Position numbers and translations under genes: made by a program | The notes under the pieces: model-generated | What the model saw: only the letters and a program-made list of their open reading frames with translations | The model's database searches: none | What the model was told of the DNA's origin: nothing | DNA from: Bacteroidota bacterium | GTDB lineage: Bacteria; Bacteroidota; Bacteroidia; Cytophagales; Cyclobacteriaceae | Assembly (NCBI GenBank): GCA_023393375.1 | Contig: JAEWLI010000045.1 | Location: 1 to 37,521 of the forward strand | DNA: 37,521 bases | Reading direction: 5' to 3' | Part shown: positions 16,231 to 24,530 of the stretch, one piece after another | How the letters are laid out: each line of letters opens with the position of its first letter | How positions within the stretch are numbered: the stretch's first letter is position 1

Positions 16231-16246
16231 AAAAGGAGGTCTTCAA
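16231..16246 (+). promoter_or_regulatory. Strong Shine-Dalgarno before CBM-like protein
   Basis: AAAAGGAGGT lies 6 nt before the ATG, close to the ideal anti-16S match. Most genes in this window have no such site, so high translation or foreign origin of this gene is suggested. Confidence 0.7.
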
Positions 16247-17449
16247 ATGAAAACTTATATGCTTCTCAAAAGAAATTTAATCATATTGTTATTATCGCTT
16301 CTCACATCTGTAATAGGCAAAGCGCAGTTCGTTGATCATTTTAATGGAAAAGAAATCGAAGAATGGTTCTTTTTCACTGGCGACGGCGCAGCGACCATGG
16401 AATTCTTACAACGCGATGACTATGCGACCATTTATGTGGATGCGACAAAAGACAAACATAACATTTATTGGACGATCATAAAACGCAACATAGCGTCCTT
16501 CTTGGATTTAAAAAAGCTAAAGGATCCCGATTTTGAATTGCGGGTGGAAGCCAGGGTGCGTATCCATAATCCGCCGCGCCGGTTGAATTTTATGGTGAAC
16601 ACCCAAAGAACTACGAATTTTCATAAGGATTTAATGGAATTTGACTTGCAGGATACCAGTTGGCACGTGATCAGCATGACGACAAATGAGCTGGACGCCG
16701 TTCCAGGCGATTCACTGTACGTGCAATTAGGTGTAACCGACTTCGGGTTGGATATTTACGAAGTGGACATAGACTATTATCGTGCGGAAATTATTAATGT
16801 GAAACGCGCCGGACCGGATAAAGGACCGGCAACGCCTTATCACCCGCCAATACCGGAATTGAGCAGTTTCTCCATTCACCTTGAGGCTATGCACGACGCA
16901 TTGATCAATTCGGTTTTTCCGGAAGTGAATTTTAACGACTGGCATGCCAAAGAAAAAAACGGTATAGCACGCATCTTAACCATCAGTGAACCTCAATGGG
17001 CAATCATAAGGTTCGACCTGGAACCATACAAAGGTTCAAAGGCTGCCGGTGCCGGAGTATTCGAATTTACCACCTATTCGGTACATAGTGGAGGAAATTA
17101 CATTGAGGCTTACGGAAAGGACTTTGGAGAGGAGTTTGGCAAGGTGCGAATCATTGAGATACTCGGTGGCGACCCAAATTGGGATGAGGAACAGGTAACA
17201 TATGGAAATTTCGTAGGGGATAAGGATTACGCGCAGGTTTTTAATCCGCAAATGATTTTCGATACTGAGGTCACTAAACAGCCAGACGGTAAAAATTTCA
17301 TTACCATTTCACAGACTGTTTTGCAGCGATTGTTGGATGGAACGACAAAAGGGTTGATGATGCGTCCTTTAGGTGCTATTAACCCTTCTTTTTATGCATC
17401 TGAGGATGAAAGTGGCAATGGACCGAAATTACATTTTGATGTGGAATAG
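16247..17449 (+). CDS. Secreted protein with C-terminal CBM96/DNRLRE-like domain
   Basis: A 400-aa exported protein with signal peptide 'LIILLLSLLTSVIGKAQ'. Residues about 27-185 form a beta-sandwich-like domain ('FVDHFNGKEIEEWFFFTGDG' onward, Trp/Tyr/Phe-rich), followed by a Pro-rich linker ('GPATPYHPPIPE'). The C-terminal half resembles the DNRLRE/CBM96 beta-sandwich found on Bacteroidota polysaccharide lyases: 'WAIIRFDLEPYKG', 'PNWDEEQVTYGNF' (W-x-E-x-x-VT), 'FYASEDESGNGPKLHF' (S/A-S-E...P-x-L). No catalytic domain or T9SS signal is visible, so the likely role is glycan binding or surface attachment (inference). It has a strong Shine-Dalgarno and a somewhat higher GC than its neighbours, and direct repeats flank it, hinting at transfer or duplication. 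Confidence 0.7.
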   Translation: MKTYMLLKRNLIILLLSLLTSVIGKAQFVDHFNGKEIEEWFFFTGDGAATMEFLQRDDYATIYVDATKDKHNIYWTIIKRNIASFLDLKKLKDPDFELRVEARVRIHNPPRRLNFMVNTQRTTNFHKDLMEFDLQDTSWHVISMTTNELDAVPGDSLYVQLGVTDFGLDIYEVDIDYYRAEIINVKRAGPDKGPATPYHPPIPELSSFSIHLEAMHDALINSVFPEVNFNDWHAKEKNGIARILTISEPQWAIIRFDLEPYKGSKAAGAGVFEFTTYSVHSGGNYIEAYGKDFGEEFGKVRIIEILGGDPNWDEEQVTYGNFVGDKDYAQVFNPQMIFDTEVTKQPDGKNFITISQTVLQRLLDGTTKGLMMRPLGAINPSFYASEDESGNGPKLHFDVE

Positions 17450-17551
17450 CGGACCCTGCTTCTTTTAACTTCATCTAAATCCGGATACGTCCTTTATCGC
17501 ATATTCAAATTTCTAGCAAACTTTCATCCCGCTGGAGTTGGTTACGATCAC

Positions 17552-17586
17552 CCTAAGAGCTAAGAGCTATCAGCTACAAACTATCA
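17552..17586. repeat. Decamer-type AGCTATCAGCTAC repeat, second copy
   Basis: CTAAGAGCTAAGAGCTATCAG and the following CTACAAACTATC repeat the decamer motif seen at 16038. The stop codon of the lipoprotein gene (17574) lies inside it, so the repeat forms the 3' end of the coding sequence. Confidence 0.55.
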
Positions 17587-18179
17587 TCTCTAAAAATATA
17601 ATCAAAACGTCCATACGAGACCTCAACAAAACCTAAGTTGGGATCATCAAACGCAAATCCAAATGTACCGGAAAGAATCAGGCCATCTTGCGATTCATTT
17701 TCAACTATTCTTTTTATGTACAGTTGCCCTACCCCATCTACCGGGCAATGTTGGTCAAAATCACGTGAACAATAATTGTATGGAAAACAAGCAGCAGCAT
17801 TTGTGATGCCATCCAAATGAATTTTTGTATTGTGCAACGAGAGCAGATCATCATATGTGCGTACGTTTAACCCTGACAATCGAAATTCAATGTTATCGCA
17901 AATGTTTGAGTTACCTTTAAACTGTATGATCAGGCTGTCTTCATCCGGGTAAAATATGATTTCAGGATTTTTAGGAGGGGCCGTCCAACCAAAGGATCCG
18001 GATGCTTTAGATTTCCACACCTCATCATTGACAAATGCTCCTGCTACATTATATCCATTTTCTGTGTACTTAGGCAATCTGGGATCTATGGGGTCAGGCA
18101 CAAAAACAGGGTCACAACCGGATATTGTGTATAATAGTATGACAAAAATGAGTTGATTAATATATCTCAATCCGTTCAT
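17574..18179 (-). CDS. Lipoprotein, DUF6252-like
   Basis: A 201-aa lipoprotein with signal ending 'TISGC' (acylated Cys22). The mature part begins Pro/Asp-rich, then 'NGYNVAGAFVNDEVWKSKASGS' and ends 'GLILSGTFGFAFDDPNLGFVEVSYGRFDYIF', the pattern of Bacteroidota DUF6252-type lipoproteins (inner strand, SGTFxFxA, GxFD ending). Four Cys near residues 130-145 may form disulfides. Its start overlaps the end of the upstream barrel gene by 23 nt, so the two are co-transcribed. A fragment of this gene is duplicated at 16108-16213. Function unknown. Confidence 0.75.
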   Translation of the reverse strand: MNGLRYINQLIFVILLYTISGCDPVFVPDPIDPRLPKYTENGYNVAGAFVNDEVWKSKASGSFGWTAPPKNPEIIFYPDEDSLIIQFKGNSNICDNIEFRLSGLNVRTYDDLLSLHNTKIHLDGITNAAACFPYNYCSRDFDQHCPVDGVGQLYIKRIVENESQDGLILSGTFGFAFDDPNLGFVEVSYGRFDYIFRDDSL

Positions 18180-18762
18180 TATAAATATTGATTTTTAATC
18201 CGACTGATAGGTATGAGTTTTTAAAGTCCTTTATATTTCCGGTAAAATTCCCCAACTTGTCAAAAGTATAATATTTTAACATGGGTACTAAACCATGGGT
18301 ATACCGGGTATATAGGCTGATTCTTGCATTGTCAAAAAGGCTGAACCCACCTACAATTCCCAGGGCTTCATTGTTATAAGTTGTATTCCCTTTTTTAAGA
18401 TTTGTATTAATCAAGCCGCTAAGTTCAATTCCTGTGTGAACAGAAAAATACTTTGCAGGAGCGTAATTTAAGAGAACCGGGAGGGAAAGATAATTAAAAT
18501 GAAATAGATAGGTTTTATCCAGTTCTTGTTGATAGCCTTTTCGAGTGAAAATCAGTTCATTTTGTATGGACAGGTTTGGCAATTTCCTGAACGGGTGATA
18601 ACGCACCATCACACCGAAATGATGGGCATAGATCGGTTCCTGGTTTTGTATCAAATCATTATTTCTGACAGTACAATAGTTTGCACCACCTATCACAGAA
18701 ACCTGTGCCATGGTAGTTTCAACCGCCATTAAAAACATCCCTATGAATAGTATCCTCAACAC
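18157..18762 (-). CDS. PorT-family outer-membrane beta-barrel protein
   Basis: A small outer-membrane barrel with alternating strands: 'VSVIGGANYCTVRNN', 'HHFGVMVRYHPF', 'LSIQNELIFTRKGYQQEL', 'FNYLSLPVLLNYAPAKYFSVHTGIEL', 'NSYLSVGLKINIY'. The 'YLSLPVLLNY' and 'GxE' signature is typical of PorT/OMP_b-brl_2 proteins. I start it at the GTG at 18762 (or the adjacent TTG), which gives the signal peptide 'LRILFIGMFLMAVETTMAQ'. The ATG at 18837 adds residues encoded by intergenic repeat-like DNA; the ATG at 18738 would leave a signal without basic residues. It is followed by the lipoprotein gene with a 23-nt overlap. The role is probably structural or transport; the exact function is unknown. Confidence 0.8.
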   Translation of the reverse strand: MLRILFIGMFLMAVETTMAQVSVIGGANYCTVRNNDLIQNQEPIYAHHFGVMVRYHPFRKLPNLSIQNELIFTRKGYQQELDKTYLFHFNYLSLPVLLNYAPAKYFSVHTGIELSGLINTNLKKGNTTYNNEALGIVGGFSLFDNARISLYTRYTHGLVPMLKYYTFDKLGNFTGNIKDFKNSYLSVGLKINIYNERIEIY

Positions 18763-18851
18763 AATCGATATTTTTTTTATTGGTCTGATTTGTTTTATTT
18801 GTGAAGTTGGAGAGATGGTGCACTCCACTCCCTGCATCCTTTCTCATTTAA

Positions 18852-18959
18852 GCTCACAGATAGCACAGATTTACACAGATACATATTTCAATTACTCATT
18901 ATTAATTATTAATTATTAATTTTCTCCCTGCCCTTCGCTCTCCGCCCTCCGCTTCCTTT
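18852..18959. repeat. Composite intergenic repeat, copy 1
   Basis: Blocks in fixed order: GCTCACAGATAGCACAGATT-TACACAGAT, then an AT block built of ATTAATTATTAATT, then the pyrimidine-rich CTCCCTGCCCTTCGCTCTCC-GCCCTCCGC. The same order recurs at 20421 and 20547. It is immediately followed by a decamer-type run (18964-18998). Confidence 0.8.
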
Positions 18960-18963
18960 CATC

Positions 18964-18998
18964 CTACCAGCTACGAGCTATCAACTACGAGCTAACCA
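18964..18998. repeat. Decamer-type CTACGAGCTATCAA repeat, third copy
   Basis: CTACCAGCTACGAGCTATCA continues as ACTACGAGCTAACCA, related to the runs at 16038 and 17552, abutting the 3' end of the serine hydrolase gene. Confidence 0.55.
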
Positions 18999-18999
18999 C

Positions 19000-20331
19000 C
19001 TACCCTTCCTTTTCCAACTCATACATTGCTCCGGCTTGTTTTAGTATCAATTTCCCGGCTTCCGGACTAAATTCTATTTGGATACCCGCTTGTTCAAACC
19101 TGAATTTGTTGGTGTCATATGCTTCCAATGGGAAAGCTGATTGACCAGTGGCTTGCCCGTACAACGTGTTGCTGTTTTTTGAAATGGTAATCTTAAGTGG
19201 GAATGTAGGTGATGAATAGACGCCCAAATATTGGTCTAACTCCTCTGGTTTGAGGGTAATGGCATCACGAAAATCAGGTAATTCATAGGGTAAATCAAAG
19301 TATATACTTGCCGCACCCACGAAAATATCATTTACTGGTAACATTACACCATTTGAAAAATAGGCTATCGATACTTTTTCTTCAGGGAAATAGCCAGCCA
19401 AGGTAGAAAATCCATCAATACCCCCTCCATGACCATAAGTCTTTTGATTATGAAACGGCATTTCAAACATGCCCAGCCCAAATCCGTCCTGTATGTTCAT
19501 CATCAGTTCCAGGGAGTTGGGAGATACTATTTTTCCATTAAAGAGGAGGTGTAGAAATTTGTTTACATCGCTGGGGGTAGAAACTATTGCCCCTGCACCG
19601 GCAGGTACACTCATGTGGGTTTCAGGTGCAGGTACCCAGTCTGATGTTTTGGCGTAAGACAAGGCTTCGTTTTTTTTCGGGTCTATTTTTGATCCATATT
19701 TGGTGTACCGGAGTTGATGAGGTTTGGAAATATATTCCTGTAGTAAGTCAGGGAATTTCTTACCGGTTATTTTTTCGGCAATGTAGGTTAATAGTAAGTA
19801 GTTGCTGTTGGAATATTCCGCTTTTTCACCAGGTGTAAATAGACTTTCGTATTTGGCTATTTTTTCGACCATCTGTTTACCCGAGACCGATTGTGTCATA
19901 TAAGTAAAATATTCCGGAGCATTGGTCACATTATAGATACCGCTCCGGTGCCTCAACATATGCTCAATAGTAATATTTTCAGCATTGGGAACCTCAGGAA
20001 AAAATTCACTGAGTTTTGTCTCAAGTTTTAATTTTTCCTGTTCTATTAGTTTCATGGTAATGGTGGCGGTGTACATCTTGGAGATGGAGCCGATCCGAAA
20101 GATGGTATTTTCGTTCAGAGGCTGTTTGTTGGTTAGATTGGCATATCCTATTGATTTGCGATATACCTCTTCGCCGTCTTTAAATATTGATAAACTACCC
20201 ATCCCTTTGTTGTTGGCTTCAATAAGCGCAAACAGGCTATCCATCTTGGCCTTATTCAATTGTTGAGCAGTAAGTTGGGAACTTGTTATGATAAACAAGG
20301 TTATTAAACATGTGATGACTTTGATTTTCAT
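19000..20331 (-). CDS. Serine hydrolase, beta-lactamase/PBP-like class C fold
   Basis: A 443-aa exported enzyme with signal peptide ending 'SQLTAQ'. It carries the three active-site motifs of the Beta-lactamase (PF00144) superfamily: Ser82-x-x-Lys85 in 'RIGSISKMYT', Tyr173-Ser-Asn175 in 'AEYSNSNYLL', and His301-Gly-Gly-Gly in 'YGHGGGIDGFST'. Around residue 360 a shorter C-terminal beta domain ('LDQYLGVYSSPTFPLKITI') of the type found on peptidase and esterase members begins. Substrates of such proteins range from D-amino peptides to esters; true beta-lactam hydrolysis cannot be inferred. Monocistronic, bounded on both sides by intergenic repeats. Confidence 0.92.
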   Translation of the reverse strand: MKIKVITCLITLFIITSSQLTAQQLNKAKMDSLFALIEANNKGMGSLSIFKDGEEVYRKSIGYANLTNKQPLNENTIFRIGSISKMYTATITMKLIEQEKLKLETKLSEFFPEVPNAENITIEHMLRHRSGIYNVTNAPEYFTYMTQSVSGKQMVEKIAKYESLFTPGEKAEYSNSNYLLLTYIAEKITGKKFPDLLQEYISKPHQLRYTKYGSKIDPKKNEALSYAKTSDWVPAPETHMSVPAGAGAIVSTPSDVNKFLHLLFNGKIVSPNSLELMMNIQDGFGLGMFEMPFHNQKTYGHGGGIDGFSTLAGYFPEEKVSIAYFSNGVMLPVNDIFVGAASIYFDLPYELPDFRDAITLKPEELDQYLGVYSSPTFPLKITISKNSNTLYGQATGQSAFPLEAYDTNKFRFEQAGIQIEFSPEAGKLILKQAGAMYELEKEG

Positions 20332-20420
20332 AGGGATTCTAATTTTAGGTTGGTACTAATTTAATCAATAAATTTAATATGTTACTTGTTCCTTATCCCT
20401 TGTTTCTTGTTCCTTTTTTT

Positions 20421-20510
20421 GCTCACAGATAGCACAGATTTACACAGATTATTACTTCAATTATTAATTATTAATTTTCTCCCTGCCCTTCGCTCTCCGC
20501 TCTCTGCATC
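20421..20510. repeat. Composite intergenic repeat, copy 2
   Basis: GCTCACAGATAGCACAGATT at 20421, a shorter AT block (ATTATTAATTATTAATTTT) and CTCCCTGCCCTTCGCTCTCC follow in the same order as copy 1. Confidence 0.8.
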
Positions 20511-20546
20511 CTTGTTCCTTTCTGCTTTCTCCTTGTTCCTCTTATT

Positions 20547-20662
20547 GCTCACAGATAGCGCAGATTTACACAGATTATTAATTCAATTACTAATTATTCA
20601 TTATTAATTATTAATTATTAATATTCCCCCTGCTCTCCGTTTTCTGCCCTCCGCAATCCTTT
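20547..20662. repeat. Composite intergenic repeat, copy 3
   Basis: GCTCACAGATAGCGCAGATT at 20547, a longer AT block (three or more ATTAATTATT units) and a diverged CCCCTGCTCTCCG-TTTTCTGCCCTCCGC tail. Confidence 0.78.
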
Positions 20663-20738
20663 CCCCATGTAAGAAAAACCATAATTTAAATTTTAAAAAG
20701 CAAATTAAATTCAAGATCTTCACCCAAAATTATATAAT

Positions 20739-23147
20739 ATGGAAGTATTGAATTTTTTTATTCTGGTAGCTTTGCTGATCCTCCTAATCAATACCAAGGG
20801 GGCATTGGAAAAGCAGCTCAACAGTCTTCGGCAAATAATTGACTCCCTGAGTATGGAGATCAGGAGGTTGAAGGAAACTCATACTCAGAAAGCCGATGAT
20901 ATTGCAGCACCTACAATCAGACCGGAAGTTGTCGAGGAGAAAATTGATATTCCTGAGGAAATAATAGAGGAAAAACCTATTGTTCATCAAGAAGTATTCA
21001 TTCAGGAAGTGTCCGTAAAACCGGAGGAACTTGAAAAAAGTCCTGCTGAAGTTGAAGAGACGGTAGTCTACCATGCTGAAATACCACCTAAAGAACCCGC
21101 CCGACCACCTAAACCCGGATTTTTTGAACGAAATCCGGATCTTGAAAAATTCATTGGCGAAAACCTGATCAATAAAATTGGTATTGCCATCCTCGTATTG
21201 GGTATTGGTTTATTTGTAAAATATGCTATTGATAAACAATGGATTACGCCTATTGGCAGGGTTTTCATAGGCATACTTGCTGGTGGTATATTGCTGGGTC
21301 TGGCACATAGAATGAGAAAAAATTATAAAGCCTTTAGCTCGGTATTAATAGGTGGCGGTATGGCCATTTTTTATTTTACCATTGCCATTGCTTTCAGGCA
21401 ATATGAAATCCTGGGACAAACAGAAGCTTTTGTCATCATGATCCTGATTACCCTCTTTACGGTAATTTTATCCATATTATATGACCGCCTAGAAATAGCT
21501 GCTCTTGCCATCATTGGTGGTTTCCTCACTCCTTTCCTGGTCAGCCAGGGAGACGGCAATTATGTAGTATTATTCAGCTATCTGACTATTCTTAATCTCG
21601 GGATGTTGATATTGGCTTATTTTAAAAATTGGAGCCTCATCAACCTGTTATGTTATGTATTTACAATAATTATTTTTGGCGCATGGCTGGTAAATGCAGC
21701 CATTTATGATGAGCTACCTGTAGTCGGGGGTTTATTCTTCGCTACGCTATTTTACCTGATTTTCTTCCTGATGAACATCATCAATCATATTAAAGAAAAC
21801 AGGAAGTTTTTGGGATTTCATATCGGCATGCTCATCAGCAATTCATTCCTGTATTTTTGGGCTGGTATGACTATTTTAGGGGATTTCCAAGAAGGCATGT
21901 GGAGAGGGTTATTTACCGCACTTATCGCTGTATTTAATTTTGCCTTTGCGTATACATTGTATAAATCCCGTAAGATAGATCTGAACCTGAATTATCTGTT
22001 GATCGGGTTGACACTTACATTTATCAGTTTGACCGCCCCTATTCAACTGGAAGGGAATTATATTACTTTGTTCTGGGCAGTAGAAGCTGTATTACTGCTT
22101 TGGTTAGCTCAGAAATCTGGTATAAAATTAATGAAGCTGGGTGCATTGCTCATCATGGGCTTGATGATCATTAGCCTGGTGATGGACTGGTACCAAATCT
22201 ATCAGTATTCTGATGAAAAGCTGGCCACCATCTTCAATAAAGGGTTTATTGCCAGTGTGGTTGCTTTACTTTCATTTAAAATCACATTAAAATTATTGAA
22301 TAAAGAGGGTGAAAACTTCATCTCCGGATTGGAGACTAATGTGTACCGGTTTTTTCTCCAGGGTATTTTTATCTTATTTTTATATATTTCCCTCTTACTT
22401 GAACTTACCCATCAAATCAATTATTATGTTGATTCCATGGCATTCAGAAGCGTAATCATTGGAAGTTACAACCTGTTATTTATTATTGGTTGTATCATTT
22501 GGGCACAAAGAGGCAGGAATATACACCTGGTTTCTGTGGTTACCATGTTGGGGGTTTTCGGTATGTTGGTTTATATGGGTTATTACCACCCACATATAAT
22601 TATATTACGTGACAGTTATTTGGGAAGTGGCAATGTTACCCTGTCAGGCTTCTTATATCATTATATCCTTACGATCCTTATGGGAGTACTCATTTATCTG
22701 ACAATCAGCAACATACGCTCTTTTTATGGGTTTAAAACCGGCATAGGAAAAGCCTTTCTGTGGTTCATCTGTTTTGTAGTGCTATTTTTAGCCAGTGCCG
22801 AATTGGATCATTTGGTGGTATTAAATGGTTGGAATGAGGATTATGGCAGCTATCCCGCATTGGTCAATAGTCATAAAATAGGTTATCCGATTTTATGGGG
22901 AATATCATCATTCGTGCTAATGTTGATCGGCATGAAAATTAAAATGAAAACCCTTAGGATAATTTCGCTAACGGTATTTTTTATTACCCTGGCCAAACTG
23001 TTCCTGTTTGATATCCGTGGTATATCAGAAGGCGGCAAGATTGCAGCATTCATATGTTTAAGCATATTATTGCTGGTAGTTTCGTATATGTACCAGAAAC
23101 TTAAGAAACTGATTATGGAAGAAGAAGTAAAAACACCAGAGGCATGA
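20739..23147 (+). CDS. DUF2339 family polytopic membrane protein
   Basis: An 802-aa integral membrane protein. Helix 1 (about 5-17) is followed by a coiled coil ('LEKQLNSLRQIIDSLSMEIR') and a Glu/Pro/Val-rich cytoplasmic or periplasmic linker to about residue 130. The DUF2339 hallmark 'PDLEKFIGENLINKIGIAILVLGIGLFVKYAIDKQWI' region comes next (about 133-170), then around twenty hydrophobic helices to the C-terminus. The conserved 'WAVEAVLLLWLAQKSG' motif late in the family is present (about 445). Function is unknown across bacteria. The stop overlaps the next gene by 4 nt (ATGA), and DUF2339 is commonly paired with a DUF3999 protein, suggesting one complex. Confidence 0.92.
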   Translation: MEVLNFFILVALLILLINTKGALEKQLNSLRQIIDSLSMEIRRLKETHTQKADDIAAPTIRPEVVEEKIDIPEEIIEEKPIVHQEVFIQEVSVKPEELEKSPAEVEETVVYHAEIPPKEPARPPKPGFFERNPDLEKFIGENLINKIGIAILVLGIGLFVKYAIDKQWITPIGRVFIGILAGGILLGLAHRMRKNYKAFSSVLIGGGMAIFYFTIAIAFRQYEILGQTEAFVIMILITLFTVILSILYDRLEIAALAIIGGFLTPFLVSQGDGNYVVLFSYLTILNLGMLILAYFKNWSLINLLCYVFTIIIFGAWLVNAAIYDELPVVGGLFFATLFYLIFFLMNIINHIKENRKFLGFHIGMLISNSFLYFWAGMTILGDFQEGMWRGLFTALIAVFNFAFAYTLYKSRKIDLNLNYLLIGLTLTFISLTAPIQLEGNYITLFWAVEAVLLLWLAQKSGIKLMKLGALLIMGLMIISLVMDWYQIYQYSDEKLATIFNKGFIASVVALLSFKITLKLLNKEGENFISGLETNVYRFFLQGIFILFLYISLLLELTHQINYYVDSMAFRSVIIGSYNLLFIIGCIIWAQRGRNIHLVSVVTMLGVFGMLVYMGYYHPHIIILRDSYLGSGNVTLSGFLYHYILTILMGVLIYLTISNIRSFYGFKTGIGKAFLWFICFVVLFLASAELDHLVVLNGWNEDYGSYPALVNSHKIGYPILWGISSFVLMLIGMKIKMKTLRIISLTVFFITLAKLFLFDIRGISEGGKIAAFICLSILLLVVSYMYQKLKKLIMEEEVKTPEA

Positions 23148-24358
23148 AAAAATTCATCATCTTAGTCATATTTATTCTTTCAAATTATGGGGGTTTTGCT
23201 CAGGAGTTTAAATGGCAAACCACATTGCCGAAAGTAGAGAAAAACGGTTTTTATTCCATCATCCTGTCTCCTGACATTACCTCACGCCTAAGAAGCGATA
23301 TGGCAGATATCAGGTTGTATCATCATCAAAGTGAAATCCCCTATCTTTTCCAACAGGAGAAAGCAATTGATGAAAAACTCCTTTTCCGGGAATACAAAAT
23401 CCTGTCCAATGAAGTGGTAAAAAACTGTTGCACCATCCTTACCCTACAAGGCGACACCGACCAAAGCATCAACAATATTAGTTTGATGATTCGTAATGCG
23501 GATGTTCGCAAAAAAGCAAGACTAAGTGGCAGTGATGATCAGGAAAATTGGTATGTGATCAGGGATAAATATCAGATTGAGAGCATTTACAGTCAAAAGC
23601 AAACCTATGAAGTACGGGTGTTGGATTTCCCATTGAGTAATTATGCTTTCTATCGATTGGAAATTAGTGATTCCACCAGTTCACCTCTTCAGATACTTCA
23701 GGCAGGTTATTATGATACAGAGGCAGAGAAAGGGAAATACCTTCAAATAGAAAATGTAAAAGTAGTTCGACAAGATAGTACGGATAAACAATCTTACCTG
23801 TGGATTAGCTATCCTTCACCACAGGTCATTGATAAAATATCATTCACGATCGATCAACCTGCCTTATATTTCCGCAATGCTAAAGTATGCAGGATCCGAT
23901 ATGACAAAAGAAATAGGAAACACCTGGAACCTGTGCAGTATATAGAATTACGGTCCAATCAGGAGAGGGAATATAATATCCAACTGATGGAAAAGGAGTT
24001 TTGCATTGTGATTGATAACCAGGATAATCCACCATTAACAATATCCGGTTTTCAAGCCTTTCAATTGACCCGTTATATCACAGCTTCTTTAAAAGCAGGA
24101 GAAACCTATCATATCAAGTTTGGGGATCCTGATTTACGCAGACCCAATTATGATTTGATGTATTATAAAGACAGTATTCCCGACCAAACCCAGATGGTCA
24201 AAACTTTGAACATCACACCAATAGCAGCGGTAGTGGAACCCCCACAGGATAGTTTGTTCACATCGCGTAATTGGATCTGGTTGGCCATAATATTGGTAAT
24301 CTCCCTGTTGGGATATATGTCATGGCGCATGATCGGGGATATGAAAGGTAAGGAATAA
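23144..24358 (+). CDS. DUF3999-like envelope protein
   Basis: A 404-aa protein with a signal peptide ('ILSNYGGFAQ'), an extracytoplasmic beta-rich body and a single C-terminal transmembrane helix ('WIWLAIILVISLLGYMSW', about 377-395). The opening 'FKWQTTLPKVEKNGFYSIILSPDITSRL' and 'DIRLYHHQSEIPYLF' match DUF3999 proteins, in which a discoidin-like region is followed by a tail anchor. It is translationally coupled to the DUF2339 gene. The pair probably forms an inner-membrane complex with a periplasmic domain; substrate and process are unknown. I see no clear terminator after it. Confidence 0.82.
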   Translation: MKKFIILVIFILSNYGGFAQEFKWQTTLPKVEKNGFYSIILSPDITSRLRSDMADIRLYHHQSEIPYLFQQEKAIDEKLLFREYKILSNEVVKNCCTILTLQGDTDQSINNISLMIRNADVRKKARLSGSDDQENWYVIRDKYQIESIYSQKQTYEVRVLDFPLSNYAFYRLEISDSTSSPLQILQAGYYDTEAEKGKYLQIENVKVVRQDSTDKQSYLWISYPSPQVIDKISFTIDQPALYFRNAKVCRIRYDKRNRKHLEPVQYIELRSNQEREYNIQLMEKEFCIVIDNQDNPPLTISGFQAFQLTRYITASLKAGETYHIKFGDPDLRRPNYDLMYYKDSIPDQTQMVKTLNITPIAAVVEPPQDSLFTSRNWIWLAIILVISLLGYMSWRMIGDMKGKE

Positions 24359-24530
24359 ATGGAACATAAGAATCCTTCTATGAGTCAATGGTAAGTAACC
24401 ACTAACCATATCAGGCAGCACCCATCAACTCAAAAGGTTTAATGGTGAAAATGGAAATATCCAAGTCAACAGTTATTTTTGATACTACTTCATTTACTAT
24501 TGAAAAAGGTATTCCTAAACTAAATTGATC

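Larger units (their letters stand above)
15882..16246. other. Intergenic region made of degenerate copy of 17.5-17.8 kb segment
   Basis: No intact gene. From about 15970 to 16213 the sequence aligns in the same orientation with about 17491-17831, including a CATCCCGCTGG landmark (16009/17525) and the CGAGAC landmark. The copy lacks the counterpart of about 17631-17723. The last 106 nt are the near-identical part listed as a pseudogene. Confidence 0.75.
20332..20738. other. Repeat-filled intergenic region
   Basis: No gene. It contains short CTTGTTCC-type pyrimidine repeats and two tandem copies of the composite repeat, whose starts are 126 nt apart, before a short AT-rich leader of the next operon. 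Confidence 0.7.

Noticed and set aside
20386..20607. Leu/Ser-rich plus-strand frame before the DUF2339 gene
   Set aside because: Produced by the composite intergenic repeat and its pyrimidine-rich blocks.
24442..24528. 28-codon frame between the DUF3999-like gene and the possible hydrolase
   Set aside because: It has reasonable codon use, but is too short, has no recognisable motif and may be the 3' scrap of a lost gene.
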